Below are positions 21,361 through 33,300 of a stretch of DNA of 64,000 bases, piece after piece. This DNA is from Mesorhabditis belari (lineage: Eukaryota > Nematoda > Chromadorea > Rhabditida > Rhabditidae), in the NCBI GenBank assembly GCA_958450365.1, contig CAUEEP010000727.1, positions 434,001 to 498,000 of the forward strand, in the 5' to 3' direction. A program made the position numbers and the translations under genes. The notes below the pieces were generated by a model. It saw only the letters and a program-made list of their open reading frames with translations, did no database searches and was not told the DNA's origin. Positions within the stretch are counted from its first letter, which is position 1. Every line of letters begins with the position of its first letter.

Positions 21361-24300
21361 ATGACCGCCTCAACGGGCGCACAACCGGCCACCACCGCCT
21401 ATGGGAATAAAAGACGAGTAACGATTTTAGATTATAGATAGATTTTAAACAAAATATATTAAACTATAAATTAGCTTTGCTATAGAAAGCTTTAGGTATC
21501 CTTTGTGATACGAGAAACCGAAGAGAAACGCCCGCGCTCGTTCATCAATTGCCTGCAATGGGATCCGTCGACGAGTCGGCTGTTCACCGCCGGCGCAGAC
21601 ACGATTATCAGAACGTGGAGGTGAAGAATTTGTTTAATAAAGTAAAATAAGAAATGGCAAAGAGAGATTTCGGGAGAAGAGGTCGAACCCTCGACCTTTT
21701 CAAGAGCTACCGGTTTTCGAGTCAGATGCTCTAACCACTGAGCCGTCTGATATCTGTTTGGCAGGGAAGAAAAAGGGAATAAAGAGGAAGAGAAAGAAAA
21801 TCTTACCTAAAGCTTTTAATTAAAAAGTTAGAGATAGAGATCTGAAGTTTTTTGTTTGCAAGTTGAGTCGAAGCCGTTTGATTGCGGATTTTGAACTCCG
21901 ACAAACGCACGCCTTTTGGTACACTTGGGTTTTAAGTTTAAAAATCACAGTAGTATCTCTCTATTCAAAGTAAGCAGCCAAAAAAGATTGAATATCTTTC
22001 AGCTTCAATTATCTTCAGTCTTGCAAAAGCATTTTCATATCAGTACACGGACAGAAGGCTTTCTGTATTCTTGTTATTTTTCCTAATTCTTCACTTGTAG
22101 AACCCCGCGCGAGATGTCCTCCTCTTCAACGACTCCCGAAGCGCAGTACCTTGTCTCGATGGAACATCACACGGATTGGGTGAACGACATGGTGCTGTGT
22201 TGTGGCGGGAAATACCTCCTATCCGCCTCGAATGACACGACGGTGAAAGTATGGAATGCGACGAAGAACTTCTGCATGTCGACTCTGCGCACGCACACCG
22301 ATTACGTTTCCTCATTAGCGTATGCCCGCGAGCAGGAAAGAGCCGCATCGGCCGGCTTCGACAATGCCATATTTCTCTGGGATGTTGGCACATTGACACG
22401 GTTGACATCGACGAATAACACAGTGACGACGTCATCACTGTCTGGGAACAAGAATAGCATCTACGCGTTGGCAATGAACCCGAGTGGCACGGTGATTGTT
22501 TCAGGGTCAACCGAGAAGATTTTGCGAGTGTGGGATCCGAGAACATGCCAAAAATTGCTGAAATTGCGCGGGCATACAGATAATATTCGGTCGGTGAATG
22601 AGAGAAGTTACTTATATGAATCTTTTTAGATCAATAGCAGTGAGTTCTGACGGGAAACAGTGCGTGTCCGGGTCTTCGGATGGAACGTTTCGTTTATGGG
22701 ATTTAGGGATGCAGAGAACCATTTGGACGTCAAATCTGCATCATGAGGGTGTATGGGCGATGCAGGTGAGTGAAATTCGAGAAGAATTATCGGTACTAGT
22801 TATTGCACAGATTGTTTATCAAACTCTCATATCCATGGGTTTCTTTTGAGTGCTGTGCTTGCTTAAAAGATGGCAATTCGAAAAGCTATTGTGACCTAAT
22901 CTTTCCTTTATCGAATTAACGTTTTCTAAATAGTTGATAATTCGGAAAACAACAGTAATCTTTCTTGATCTTCTTTTGATCTAATGAATACTTCTGTGAA
23001 TCGAATTGAATCAAAACTAACAAGTGTTGTAGAAAGAAAAGAAAGAAAGAAAAGAAAGAAAGAAAAGAAAGAAAGAAAAGAAAGAATGGAAAGAAAGAAA
23101 GAAAAGAATGGAAAGAAAGAAAAGAAAGAATGGAAAGAAAGGAAAGAAAGAATGGAAAGAAAGAAAGAAAGAAAGAAAAGAAAGAAAGAACGAAAGAAAA
23201 GAAAGGAAAGATTACGATAGTTTTCCATATTGTCCACCTTTTAGAAAGCGCATTGCTCACAAAGAAATAAGCACACTAAGAAAGAAGCACACTAAGAAAG
23301 AAGCACACAAAGAAAGAAGCACACAAAGAAATAAGCACACTAAGAAAGAAGCACACTAAGAAAGAAGCACACAAAGAAAGAAGCACACAAAGAAATAAGC
23401 ACACTAAGAAAGAAGCATAAAGAAGTACTCATTTTCCTAAAGCTCATTTCTTTTCTTATACAAACTAAACCACAGGTGGATGCTGGCTGGAATCATGTCT
23501 ATTCGGGTGGACGAGATAAACGCGTCTATCGAACGGCGATCAACAATCACTCGAATTGGCAATTGTTGTTGACCGAAGAGGCGCCAGTTAAACAACTTTT
23601 ACTTATCGAACCCGAGCAACCAAGACATTTGTGGGTGGCCACGTGGACATCAACGGTGAGAGGAAAGAAAACTCTAACTATATCAGTTTAACAGAAATAA
23701 GAAATAGTACTATAAAGCCTTTATTTGAGTGATTACTGTTGACTAATCAAATAAGGAAATAATCTATCAAATAGAGTACAATTTAACATAGTCTCTAGTA
23801 TTTGACTACTGTAAAGCCTATTGTCTTAGCCTATGTCTACCTAATACAAATAAAAGTATACAGGTGCTAAGACTAGCTCTTTTTATTAAATGTACTGTAA
23901 AGATCCATTTGGATGAATATTTCAACTTCAGCAAACTTTACAAGATAACCAGTCTAGTCTATCACTTTTTATTTGATCTATTTATTGACTACTTATTGAC
24001 TAAATTTTAGGTTCGGCGATGGCCAATTCCTCAAGGATCATCTCTAACAATTTCTGACGTTGACTCAAATTATGACCTCCGTTTTGAGGACCCAAAACCA
24101 TTAATACCAAAAGAGGACATGGTCGTCTCAGGCGCTCCATCACTACGTCAACACATCGTGCTCAACGACAAGCGTCACGTTGTCACTCGAGACTCCATCG
24201 GCAACATCGCTTTGTGGGACATTTTAGCCGCCAAGAAACTCAACGAATGGGCCGATCGACCGATGGAAGAGGTGGTGAAAGAGAACTCGCGAAAGGTTTT

Positions 24301-25954
24301 CGTCCCATCGTGGTTCTCGGTGGATGTGAAGAGTGGAATGCTGCAGATAACGCTCGACGAGTCGGATGTTTTCTCGGCATGGGTGTCGGCAAAAGATGCT
24401 GGGATAAACGATAGTGATAATAAAGTGAATTACGGGGGAATGTTGTTGAGGGCGCTGTTCGAGAGATGGCCTGAGTGTGCAAGTGCGCCGGACGATCCGT
24501 CAATGATCGGCAATCCGAATGTGCCGCCGCATACACCGTTGATCATTTGTGAGGCAGCGACGGGTCGGCCGTTGTTCAGGTTAGTCTATTGCCGTATCCA
24601 AACAAAAGATATACAGCTAAACTGTTAGGATATAGTGCAAGTAGGACTAGTTTACCAGGGTGGCTGCTAGTTATCAAGGTGGCTGCTAGTTATCAAGGTG
24701 GCTGCTAGTTATCAGGGTGGCTAGTTATCAGGGTGGCTAGTTACCATTTGCCAAAAAGGCAAATGCAAGAAGATTTTCAGCATTTCAAGCAAGATCTTTA
24801 ATTCTAGCTTTACCAGGTGAATTCCCATTTAATTCCCATTTCCCAATTTCAGATTGCTGGTTCGTGATGCGTGTTGTGAGGCTGAGTCACAACTTTTATC
24901 CGAAATTCTTCCAAATTGGGTGCTCGACGTTGTGCAAGCCGGTCAATTACCGAAATTCACGAAGATGCCTTTTTTCTTATTACCCCACTCATCTCTCCAA
25001 CAGAAACAACCAAAGAAAGATCGATTGTCGGCCACGGAAATGCTACAGGTAAATGGGGGAAAATGATCGTAATTATATTTGAAATTAGGTCCGCAAAGTG
25101 ATGGAGCATGTGTACGAGAAAGTGTTACACGGCGGCACCGAGTTCACATCGATTGAAGTAAGCTGAAAGGAGGGAGTAGGGGAAAGTTGCATAAGCTAGT
25201 GACTGGGACTGGACTGGATATTGGGGCTGAACTGGATATCTACTGTAAACAGAAGCCCATACAGTACATGAATTGAAAACAGAGTTGATAAACAAGCCAA
25301 GCCAATAGCTTTGACTTTGAATTTCAATCTAATCGTTAAATTTGATTAGTTTAACCTAAAATCTTTGTATTCGCTTAGTTTTTAATTTTTGGGAAATTTA
25401 AGAAATGGCAAAGGTAATGCTAATAAGCAATGGCAATGCTAATGGCAGCAATGCTAATGCCAATGACAATGCCAATGACAATGCCAATGACAATGCCAAT
25501 GCCAATGCCAATGCCAATGCTAATGGCAATGGCAATGCCAATGCTAATGGCAATGGCAATGCTAATGCCAATGACAATGCCAATGACAATGCCAATGCCA
25601 ATGCCAATGCTAATGGCAATGGCAATGCTAATGCCAATGACAATGCCAATGACAATGCCAATGCCAACATTTAGCTTCTTTTGTTAGTCCATTTTTGGAA
25701 GTGCTTTGCTAGAAAGCTTTCGTTGTTGAGCACAGAAGTAAAGAGTATAAAATTGATTTTATTTACATTACATGACAATCCAATACACTTTCCAGACTCC
25801 GCCCACTCTAAGCCGTTCGACAAACATTGAGAGTTGCCTCGAGTTGTATTGTAATGAGCAAAAATTGGACCCAGAGATGGATCTCCGCACAGTGAAACAT
25901 TTCATTTGGAAACAAGGAGGCGATCTCATTCTTCATTATAAATATCTTAAATGA
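21361..25954 (+). CDS. wdr-48: WD-repeat protein WDR48/UAF1, deubiquitinase cofactor
   Basis: WDR48 (UAF1) binds and activates USP1, USP12 and USP46-type deubiquitinases; in worms the USP46 partner is the expected one. Nine exons (21361-21417, 21496-21620, 22101-22589, 22630-22765, 23476-23655, 24011-24579, 24853-25048, 25089-25157, 25796-25954) give 659 residues in phase. The N-terminal beta-propeller shows several WD repeats with high identity to the animal protein ([68 protein letters not shown]). After it come the ancillary block ([30 protein letters not shown]) and the C-terminal SUMO-like region ending [17 protein letters not shown]. Exon 3 ends at a GTCGGT donor that keeps the frame better than the neighbouring GTGAAT. 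Introns carry a tRNA-like sequence, two purine satellites and a hexamer satellite. Confidence 0.96.
21675..21760 (-). pseudogene. tRNA-like sequence in wdr-48 intron 2
   Basis: The minus strand has a good D-arm (GGCTCAGTGGTTAGAGC), a GACTCGAAA anticodon-loop-like stretch that would read CGA (Ser), and a box B (GGGTTCGACCTC). The anticodon stem has mismatches and the flanks do not form a 7-bp acceptor stem. It is best read as a tRNA pseudogene or SINE head. Confidence 0.5.
23031..23220. repeat. GAAA/GAAAG purine tract in a wdr-48 intron
   Basis: Almost pure purine plus strand made of GAAAG and GAAAA words. Long Lys/Glu and Phe/Ser frames here are artefacts. Confidence 0.9.
23258..23425. repeat. 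~16-bp AAGAAAGAAGCACAC-type repeat
   Basis: About ten copies of a unit such as AAGAAAGAAGCACACT directly follow the purine tract in the same intron. Confidence 0.8.
24652..24745. repeat. 19-bp GTGGCTGCTAGTTATCAAG repeat in a wdr-48 intron
   Basis: Three full copies and two shortened copies lie between the exons ending at 24579 and starting at 24853. Confidence 0.75.
25421..25669. repeat. Hexamer satellite AATGCC/AATGAC/AATGGC
   Basis: About 41 consecutive hexamers of AATG plus two variable bases fill the last wdr-48 intron. All frames stay open because the unit has no stop codon, so the Asn/Ala, Met/Pro and Leu/Ala frames are not genes. Confidence 0.92.
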
Positions 25955-27312
25955 GTTTTTATTTTCCAATATTTTTAGGATATTCGAATTTCTCTTTCTC
26001 ATCATTCATCTCGATCTTGCCTTGTAAATAGTATTTTTGTATTTTTGATGTGTTGCATAAAGCTTTAATGAGTTTATTTGCAGAGTTGAGATCGGTGAAG
26101 ATCGTTGAACATCGGCGAAGATTTGAATCAAAGAATCAGATCAAGAAGCAGCTTGAATCTAATCTAGAATGAATGAAACAGCAGAAACACGGCAATCGTC
26201 TAGAAAAAGCTTCTCATTTTCTTTACAGTTGAGTCCAAAATAGTCACAAGTATCACTTTTTCAATCTCAGCATTTAAATAAAACTAACTGATAAGTTGAC
26301 AAGGAAAGGGTCAGTTAGCTTCGACAATTGGCTTAGACTGATCAAAATTGATCCATTCGATGCTGAATTTTAGGCTGATTTCGAATGTTTACTTTGTTGT
26401 TGGCTAAATAGTGAAACTAAGTAAATAGCTTTTGGCTAAATAACTAAATAGCGAGATATCTTGGACTTGGAGGCATTTCTTTATTCAGCCAGTTGATCTT
26501 TTTGAGTAGAATATGTGTGATATTCGATTTCTACTTTATAACTGACAGATACCGTATTTTCTCTAATAGTAGTACACCCTGAGCGTCGCCTAAATTGCTC
26601 GAAATCTCGAGAACCGCTTATCATTGATGCTATTGATGTGGGGTCGGAAAATGTAGCTGACTTAGCTGACTTAGCTGACGTCGTTGACCTAGCTGACGTA
26701 GCTGACGTCGCTGACGTGGCTGACGTAGCTGACTTAGCTGACGTAGCTGACGTAGCCGATGTAGCCGACGTGGCCGATGTAGCTGACGTAGCTGACGATG
26801 AGATCTTGTGGAGGATTTGAGTGTTGAGCTTCTGCAAAAGCTTGGAAACCGTAAAATCGTGATCAACTCGGCTCGCCGGGGTACTATTAGAGAAAATACG
26901 TTAACTTACTCATGCTAAAATGCTAAAAATCTATTCCTAGACACTCTAAGTACTTTAATTCTTTGTTTTTTTCAAAATCTTTTTACAATAAAGCACAATT
27001 TATCTGATAAAGGCAATAGATTGCAATAATATATAAATCTTTCAGCAAAAAAAAAGCAATGACTAGTTTAAGATGAAAGAAAGTTAAAGAAATAAAGAAT
27101 TCTTATTTAACACCGGCTAAATCTTTTGCTTAATAAAGAATACCAGTTTTTATTTGTGAATTAGAATTGGTTAAAGAAAATTTAAAAAAGAGAAAACCAC
27201 CCGAATTTGATAGTGTGCAAGAGTGAGAAAATAAAATGAATAAGGTTTTTTTTTGGTTTTTGTTCTTTGTTCAAAACCAAGCACAAAAAACTAACTCAAA
27301 ATTGAGATTCCA
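25955..27312. other. Convergent intergenic region, wdr-48 / p190RhoGAP
   Basis: No gene is supported. The 3' ends of both genes face each other, so 3' UTRs are expected at the edges. The only structured feature is the MITE at 26550-26901 with its repeated left flank (about 26455-26549). Confidence 0.65.
26550..26901 (+). mobile_element. MITE of the ACCGTATTTTCTC (pogo-like) family with internal satellite
   Basis: Left tip ACCGTATTTTCTCTAATAG and right tip CTATTAGAGAAAATACG. Shared family blocks are GAGCGTCGCCTAAATTGCTC and AGATCTTGTGGAGGATTTGA. About 26655-26795 has expanded into a GCTGACGTA-type minisatellite that is shorter or differently arranged in the copies at 44764 and 46930. Confidence 0.85.
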
Positions 27313-30300
27313 TTAAACTTTTGTAAGATTATTATTGTTGATAGAGTTTTTCTCGGGAAAAAGCACATCAGAATGCGCGAGAAGAGCCTCAGCCGCTTTT
27401 TGTAGTCTTTTCGTGCCATTGGTCATCGCGGTAAATGACGAGAACTCGGGTCGGAATAGAGTTGGCCACCAAACCTGGAAACGGATTGAGTTTTTTTGAA
27501 TCTTATTATGTTTATTGTTTTATTAAAGAGTAAATCCTGTCTCTAGTCTCCTATTCTAATCAACATTCATCAACGTCAACAACAATCAACACCAACAATC
27601 GACATCAACAATCAACATTCATCTAGAAAAAGCACGAGACACTCGTCAATAGTTTCTTAAAAAGCACCCAATAAAGTAAAGCTATTTTCTCTATTAAACT
27701 CACCTTTGATAGATTTGTGACATCCATAGCTGTCGCCGGTGCAGCAGCCACGTTTCTGAGATGTTTGAGAAGAAATGAGAGAGTGATTCGATTTGGAGTT
27801 GGAAGAGATGAAAGAGCTTGGGAGAGACCAGTCACAGTCTGTAAAAGGATTAGTTAGAAAAGCTGAAAGTTTTTGCTTCTGCTAAAGATCTTAAGCTAAA
27901 GAACTTGCTAAAGATCTTGCTAAAGAGCTTAAGCTAAAGATCTTGCTAAAGATCTTAAGCCAAATATCTTGTTAAAGATCTTAAGCTAAATATCTTAAGC
28001 TAAAGAACTTAGGTCAAAGATCTTGCTAAAGAACTTAAGCCAAATATCTTGCTAAAGATCTTAAACTAAAGATCTTAAGTCAAAGAACTTTAAGATTCTA
28101 ATTTTTATAAGTAAAAGCCCCAATGTTTTACCTTTTCCCTATCTTCGTCAATGACCGAATCGGCGATTGAATCGTGAAAAGTCGTCGGGAGAACGGGTTC
28201 AGTCAATTGAGAGAAGAAATTTTTCAGCGCTGTCGCCACAACGTGAAGGGGTAACTCGATTGTGGACAAATCGGGAGCACTCTAAAAAAAATTGAAAGTA
28301 TTAAGACATTGTTGAAAATCGATTCACAATTTGGTGACTTACATTTGACGCAAATTGTTTCTCAACTTCTGCTAGTTGAGATTGATTTCCGGGGATTCGA
28401 TAGATCCCTTCTGTTTCCAGGCCGCCTTCCTGAAAGTTTAGATTATTATTTTTATATTTTTCTTCTTCTTCTTCTTATTAACTAGACTGCTAGACTTTGA
28501 AAACCATCAAAAACATCTGAAGCACTTGGTTAGAATGGATGTTGAAAAGCAGAATGTTTATAGTAATCTAAAACATACGGCTTCAATGAATTGAACACAA
28601 CGAGCGAGGAAAAGAGGTAAACCACCACCACGAGCGCACTCGTCAGCAAGAAGACGGTTTGTGGTGACAGTCTGTAAATTTCTACGGTAACCAAAACTAC
28701 GTACAGACTGTAATTGGACCCCATGGGGTACTATTTTTTTCCCTCTCCTCTAGGATGGGGTACTATTAGAGGATGGAGCACTATTAAAGGATGGGGTACT
28801 ATTAGAGGATAGAGCACTATTAGAGGATGGGGCACTATTAGAGGTTGGAGTACTATTAGAGAATGGGGTACTATTAGAGGTTGGGGCACTATTAGAGGAT
28901 GGGGCACTATTTTTACGTTTCCCCTCTAGAATGGGGTACTATTAAAAGAGTGGAGTTCAATTACAGTATTTACGATCATATCTTATTGATCTATTTCTTA
29001 AGCTTTTTTAATATTTCAGCTTTTAATATATACAAACCGATATTTCGGCTGATGTGGCTCGTCCATTTCTCTTCGGCGATCTTGATGGAAGCCACGTGAA
29101 AGTGGTAGCCACTTTTTCATAAGAGGCTGAAATGATTCGATAAGGTAAACAACAAAAGTATCATTTAAGATTCATCTATTATTTAACAACACTACAGTTT
29201 TACAAAAGCAGTGAGTAGTAGATAGTTTTGATGCCTTTTAGACTGATGAAAAGAAAGTACTTAAAGATAAAAGATCACAATATACAATCGAAAACCCAAC
29301 CCTTCAGCACTTGTTTCCTTTCTGGTTGTGGTGAGGGTGCAGGTGATGGAGCGAGACTTGTCGTGTGTCCCTTTCTTCCCAATCGAAATGAAGAGGCCAC
29401 TTTTCTCACCAATCCTCCGGATTGTGGTGCTGGGGGTATCTCTCCCTCCCCCTTTCTCTTCTTTTTCTTTTTCCCTTCCCTTATAAGCGATTCAGCTGAT
29501 ATCGATTCTTTCATTCCGTGCACAAGTTGTTTCCCCTTCTTTGTCAGCAATTCTCTCATCGAATTCCCGGCCAATACATCCATTGTCACCGAGCGAGAGC
29601 CGAAAAAAAGAGAGGATCGTTTCTCGAGTAATTTCGAGCTCTTGTGCTCTGGTTTCTCCATTGGTTCTTTGGATTTAGCTTTGCGAGAGTTAGAGGAAGA
29701 GAAGATTCCAGATCGAGGACGGAAAGATGAGGTTGATGAAGGAGAAGTGGTTGTTGAAGAGACACCAGAGGAAGAAGGGAGTGGAGAGAGACATGGAGCT
29801 GTCGAACGAACACGAACGACCGGTGATCGCATGAAGATGCCACCTAGATAATACGATCACTAACACAATCATTTTATTATTTTACAACAAAGAAAGCATT
29901 CAATGATTGCTATTTCAAAGAATGGATAGATCAAAATGGTTTGGTAAATCAGTTATGATTTACCTAGTAGATTGTAGGTACCTTAATAGATTAACTAGTA
30001 GATTGTAGGTACCTTAATAGACTACCTAGTAGATTGTAGGTACCTTAGTAGATTACCTTAGTAGATTGTAGGTACCTTAATAGGTTACCTTAGTAGATTG
30101 TAGGTACCTTAATAGATTACCTAGTAGATTGTAGGTACCATAGTAGATTACCTAGTAGATTGTAGGTACCTTAGTAGATTACCTTAGTAGATTGTAGATT
30201 TATCCATTCTTTAGAAACAATCTCAAACTTTGGAATCAATTTTCCAACAAACCCGTACTACTCGGAATGCTCGGGGGATTCGACGATCGATTGCTTCTGA

Positions 30301-33300
30301 TATTCGGCTCGGAATTAAGCGATGATGATGGTGATGGAGCCATTGGAGGCATTTGTGATGAGCCGCGAGAGCTGCTTCTCTGAAAAAGAAAAAACAATTG
30401 AAACTATTTATTCATTTTCTTTTACCTTTTGACTTTTATAGCTCTTTTTGTCCTTCTGCTTCTCACTAACAACATCCTCCAGCGTTGCATAAATGTGCTC
30501 ATCAGCATCCTAAACGATTATATACCATTTAATTATTTAAACGAATATCTTAAAGTTAGAAGAATTAAAAGATACTCAGTTCTCACATCTGAAAACCTTC
30601 TTTAGCAAGACGAAGCTGAAATTTACAAGAAAAATGATAGTGTTTTAAGTTTACAATACAATCACAATGTAAACCTGCACAGTCGAGTACTCTGGAGCGA
30701 TATCGATGAGTTCGGGTGTGGCAAGTGGAGCTGTATCAACTAGATGAATGGGTGAAGGGCCAGGGAAAAGTAGACGCGGCGTTGGTGGAGCTCTTCTTCT
30801 CACCGCTGCACTGTCCCCATCTCGACCAAGACCGAAACCGAATCGCCGCTAAATCGATCTCGTTTTAAACTTGCAATCAGTGGAAATCAAATCGATATTT
30901 ACTGGTGATTCTTGGTCTCTTTTAGAAGCAAGTTTACCCGTTGTGATGGAGCTGGTTGGGGTGGGGAGCGAATCGTTGGCTCTGACGTTCCTTCGTACAC
31001 TGAAATCGAATGAAAATCGTCTACTATGCAAAGATTTTCAACTGTAGATATTTTAAAAAAGGCAAATATCAACTGAAAAGTTAAACTTTCTGTTTTTCCG
31101 TAAATTCTAGGTCAAGTCAATGCCAAGGACAAATCAAGGTCAAGGCCAAGGTCAAGGCCAAGGTCAAGTCAAGGCCAAGGCAAAGAGCAATTGAAAGCCA
31201 TTGGTTTGGCTAGGATACAAGGCTAGCATTCTGCTTGTAAATTTTACCTTGCACTGGTGCTCTCGTGAGATCTCTTCTTGGTGGCGGTGGTGGATGTCGG
31301 TGATTGTGATGTTGTTGATTATTGTTTTGTGGTGAAGAAAGAAATTGAGCCGATTCGGATCCTGATGAAGACGAGCAAACCATTGCAGTGGCTGGTCCTA
31401 AAAATTGTTCAATAGAAATTTCACTATCGATTCTAAATGATTAATTCCTTTCTGCACAAATACTTGTGAGAAGAGTGAAGAAAGAAGAAGAGAAAGAAGA
31501 AGAAAAGAGAAGAGAAAGAAGAAGAGAAAGAAGAAGAAAAGAGAAGAGAAAGAAGAAGAGAAAGAAGAAGAAAAAGAAGAGAAAAGAAGAAAAAAGAAGA
31601 AAGAAGAAGAGAAAGAAGAAGAGAAAAGAAGAGAAACGAAGAAAAAGAAGAAAAAAGAAGAGAAACCTAGTAATATTTGTCAATAGGGCGTTTATAAAAC
31701 GAGAAAAATGATCAGTAAGAAACTGAAAAGAAAAAGAAATCATAAGGAATGTGCCCAAGTGAGTCAATTAGAGTTTAAAATAAACTCATGATTGGATAGT
31801 AAAGGTTGAACTTGAAAAGTTTTGAAAAGGTCAACTAGGAAAGGTGTATGATTGCATAACTTTGACTTAAATCTACTGTCTCTCAGCTATTGTCTCCGCA
31901 ATAATATTAGCTCCTGAAGTATCACAAATTAGAAGTGAGTTGAAAGAATATCAAGCTATTATGGGTAGGTATTTCTTATAGTACTAAAATCCGACTGAAT
32001 AAAGTTTACCATTGAATAAACTTTTGTTAAATGAATACAATTTAGATTCCTGTTCTCATTATATTCCCCACAAATTGAGAAAATCAAGCGACTCATTATC
32101 GGCTCAAAAATAACAACTTTATATAGCTATTTAGCAAATTTACATTACAATTACATATAATCTAACTAAAGAAAGCTTGGCTTAAGCTTAAGAAAGCTTA
32201 GCTTAAGAAAGTTTAAGCTTAAGCAAGCTTAGCCTAAACTTAAGAAAGCTTAGCTTAAGAAAGCTTAGCCTAAGCTAGCTTAGCCTAAACTTAAGAAAGC
32301 TTAGCTTAAGCAAAGCTTAGCCTAAGAAAGCTTAGCTTAAGAAAGCTTAGCTTAAACTTAAGAAAGCTTAGCTTAAACTTAAGAAAGCTTAAGAAAGCTT
32401 AGCTTAAACTTAAGAAAGCTTATCTTAAGTTTAAGAAAGCTTATCTTAAGTTTAAGAAAGCTTAGCTTAAGCTTAAGAAAGCTTTGATTTATTTGCAAAT
32501 TTTGAAATGAAACAAAGCTTTTTAATTGGATACAAAAGAAAAGTACTCAATTTAATGTTGAATTGCTGGAGGATAACCAAAAATAATTAAAAATCTTCAG
32601 CTAGCAAAGCCAAGCTAGCAAACTAGCAGCTAGCAAACTAGCAGCTAGCAAACTAGTAGCTAGCAAACTAGTAGCTAGCAAAATAGCAGCTAGCAAAATA
32701 GCAGCTAGCAAAATTTCTTTAATCAATAAGGAATAAGATGGGTTATGATAATTTGCGTCAGAAGAAGAAGAAAAGAGGAAATGGAAGAGCAATGGGAAAT
32801 GATGAAAGAAAAGAAAAGGAGGTGGTTGAGTGGGTGGTTAATTAATCGAATCCCCGGCCACCAATTCATTGATGAAAGGGTAAGGGGGTAAGGATTGAAG
32901 GAAAAAGACCCGTCTGTCTTTTCCTCACTTAATTCACCCTTTTCCCGCCATCACAACGGACGGTGATAGATAGATATAGAAAAATAGACACACACACACA
33001 CAAAAATATCTAACGAATAAAAGAGATATTTATCATATAAAAACATCAATTTTTCGTTAAAGACGCAATAAGAGAGCCTATTTCAACCTGTCTGCTTACT
33101 ATTAGACTAATATGCTTACACTAATATGCTATTACTATTTGGAGGAAGATGGTTGGTTAGGAAGAACATGGTTGGAGAAGGAAGATGATTGGTTAGGAAG
33201 AAGATGGCTGGACAAGGAAGAGGATGGTTGGAGAAGGAAGATGATTGGTTAGGAAGAAGATGGCTGGACAAGGAAGAGGATGGTTGGAGAAGGAAGATGA

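Noticed and set aside
22091..22546. 151-codon minus-strand frame
   Set aside because: Antisense to the third wdr-48 exon, which has a clear WD-repeat protein on the plus strand.
22916..23359. Lys/Glu-rich and Phe/Ser-rich open frames
   Set aside because: Low-complexity purine tract within a wdr-48 intron bounded by good splice sites at 22765 and 23476.
25398..25687. Long open frames on both strands (Asn/Ala, Met/Pro, Leu/Ala proteins)
   Set aside because: They are translations of a hexamer satellite inside the last wdr-48 intron; the unit has no stop codon in these frames.
29228..29851. 207-codon plus-strand frame
   Set aside because: Antisense shadow of the Ser/Lys-rich p190 linker exon, whose minus-strand frame joins neighbouring exons in phase.
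31441..31767. Phe/Leu/Ser-rich or Lys/Arg-rich open frames
   Set aside because: GAA/GAAA tract in a p190 intron, no codon-level signal.
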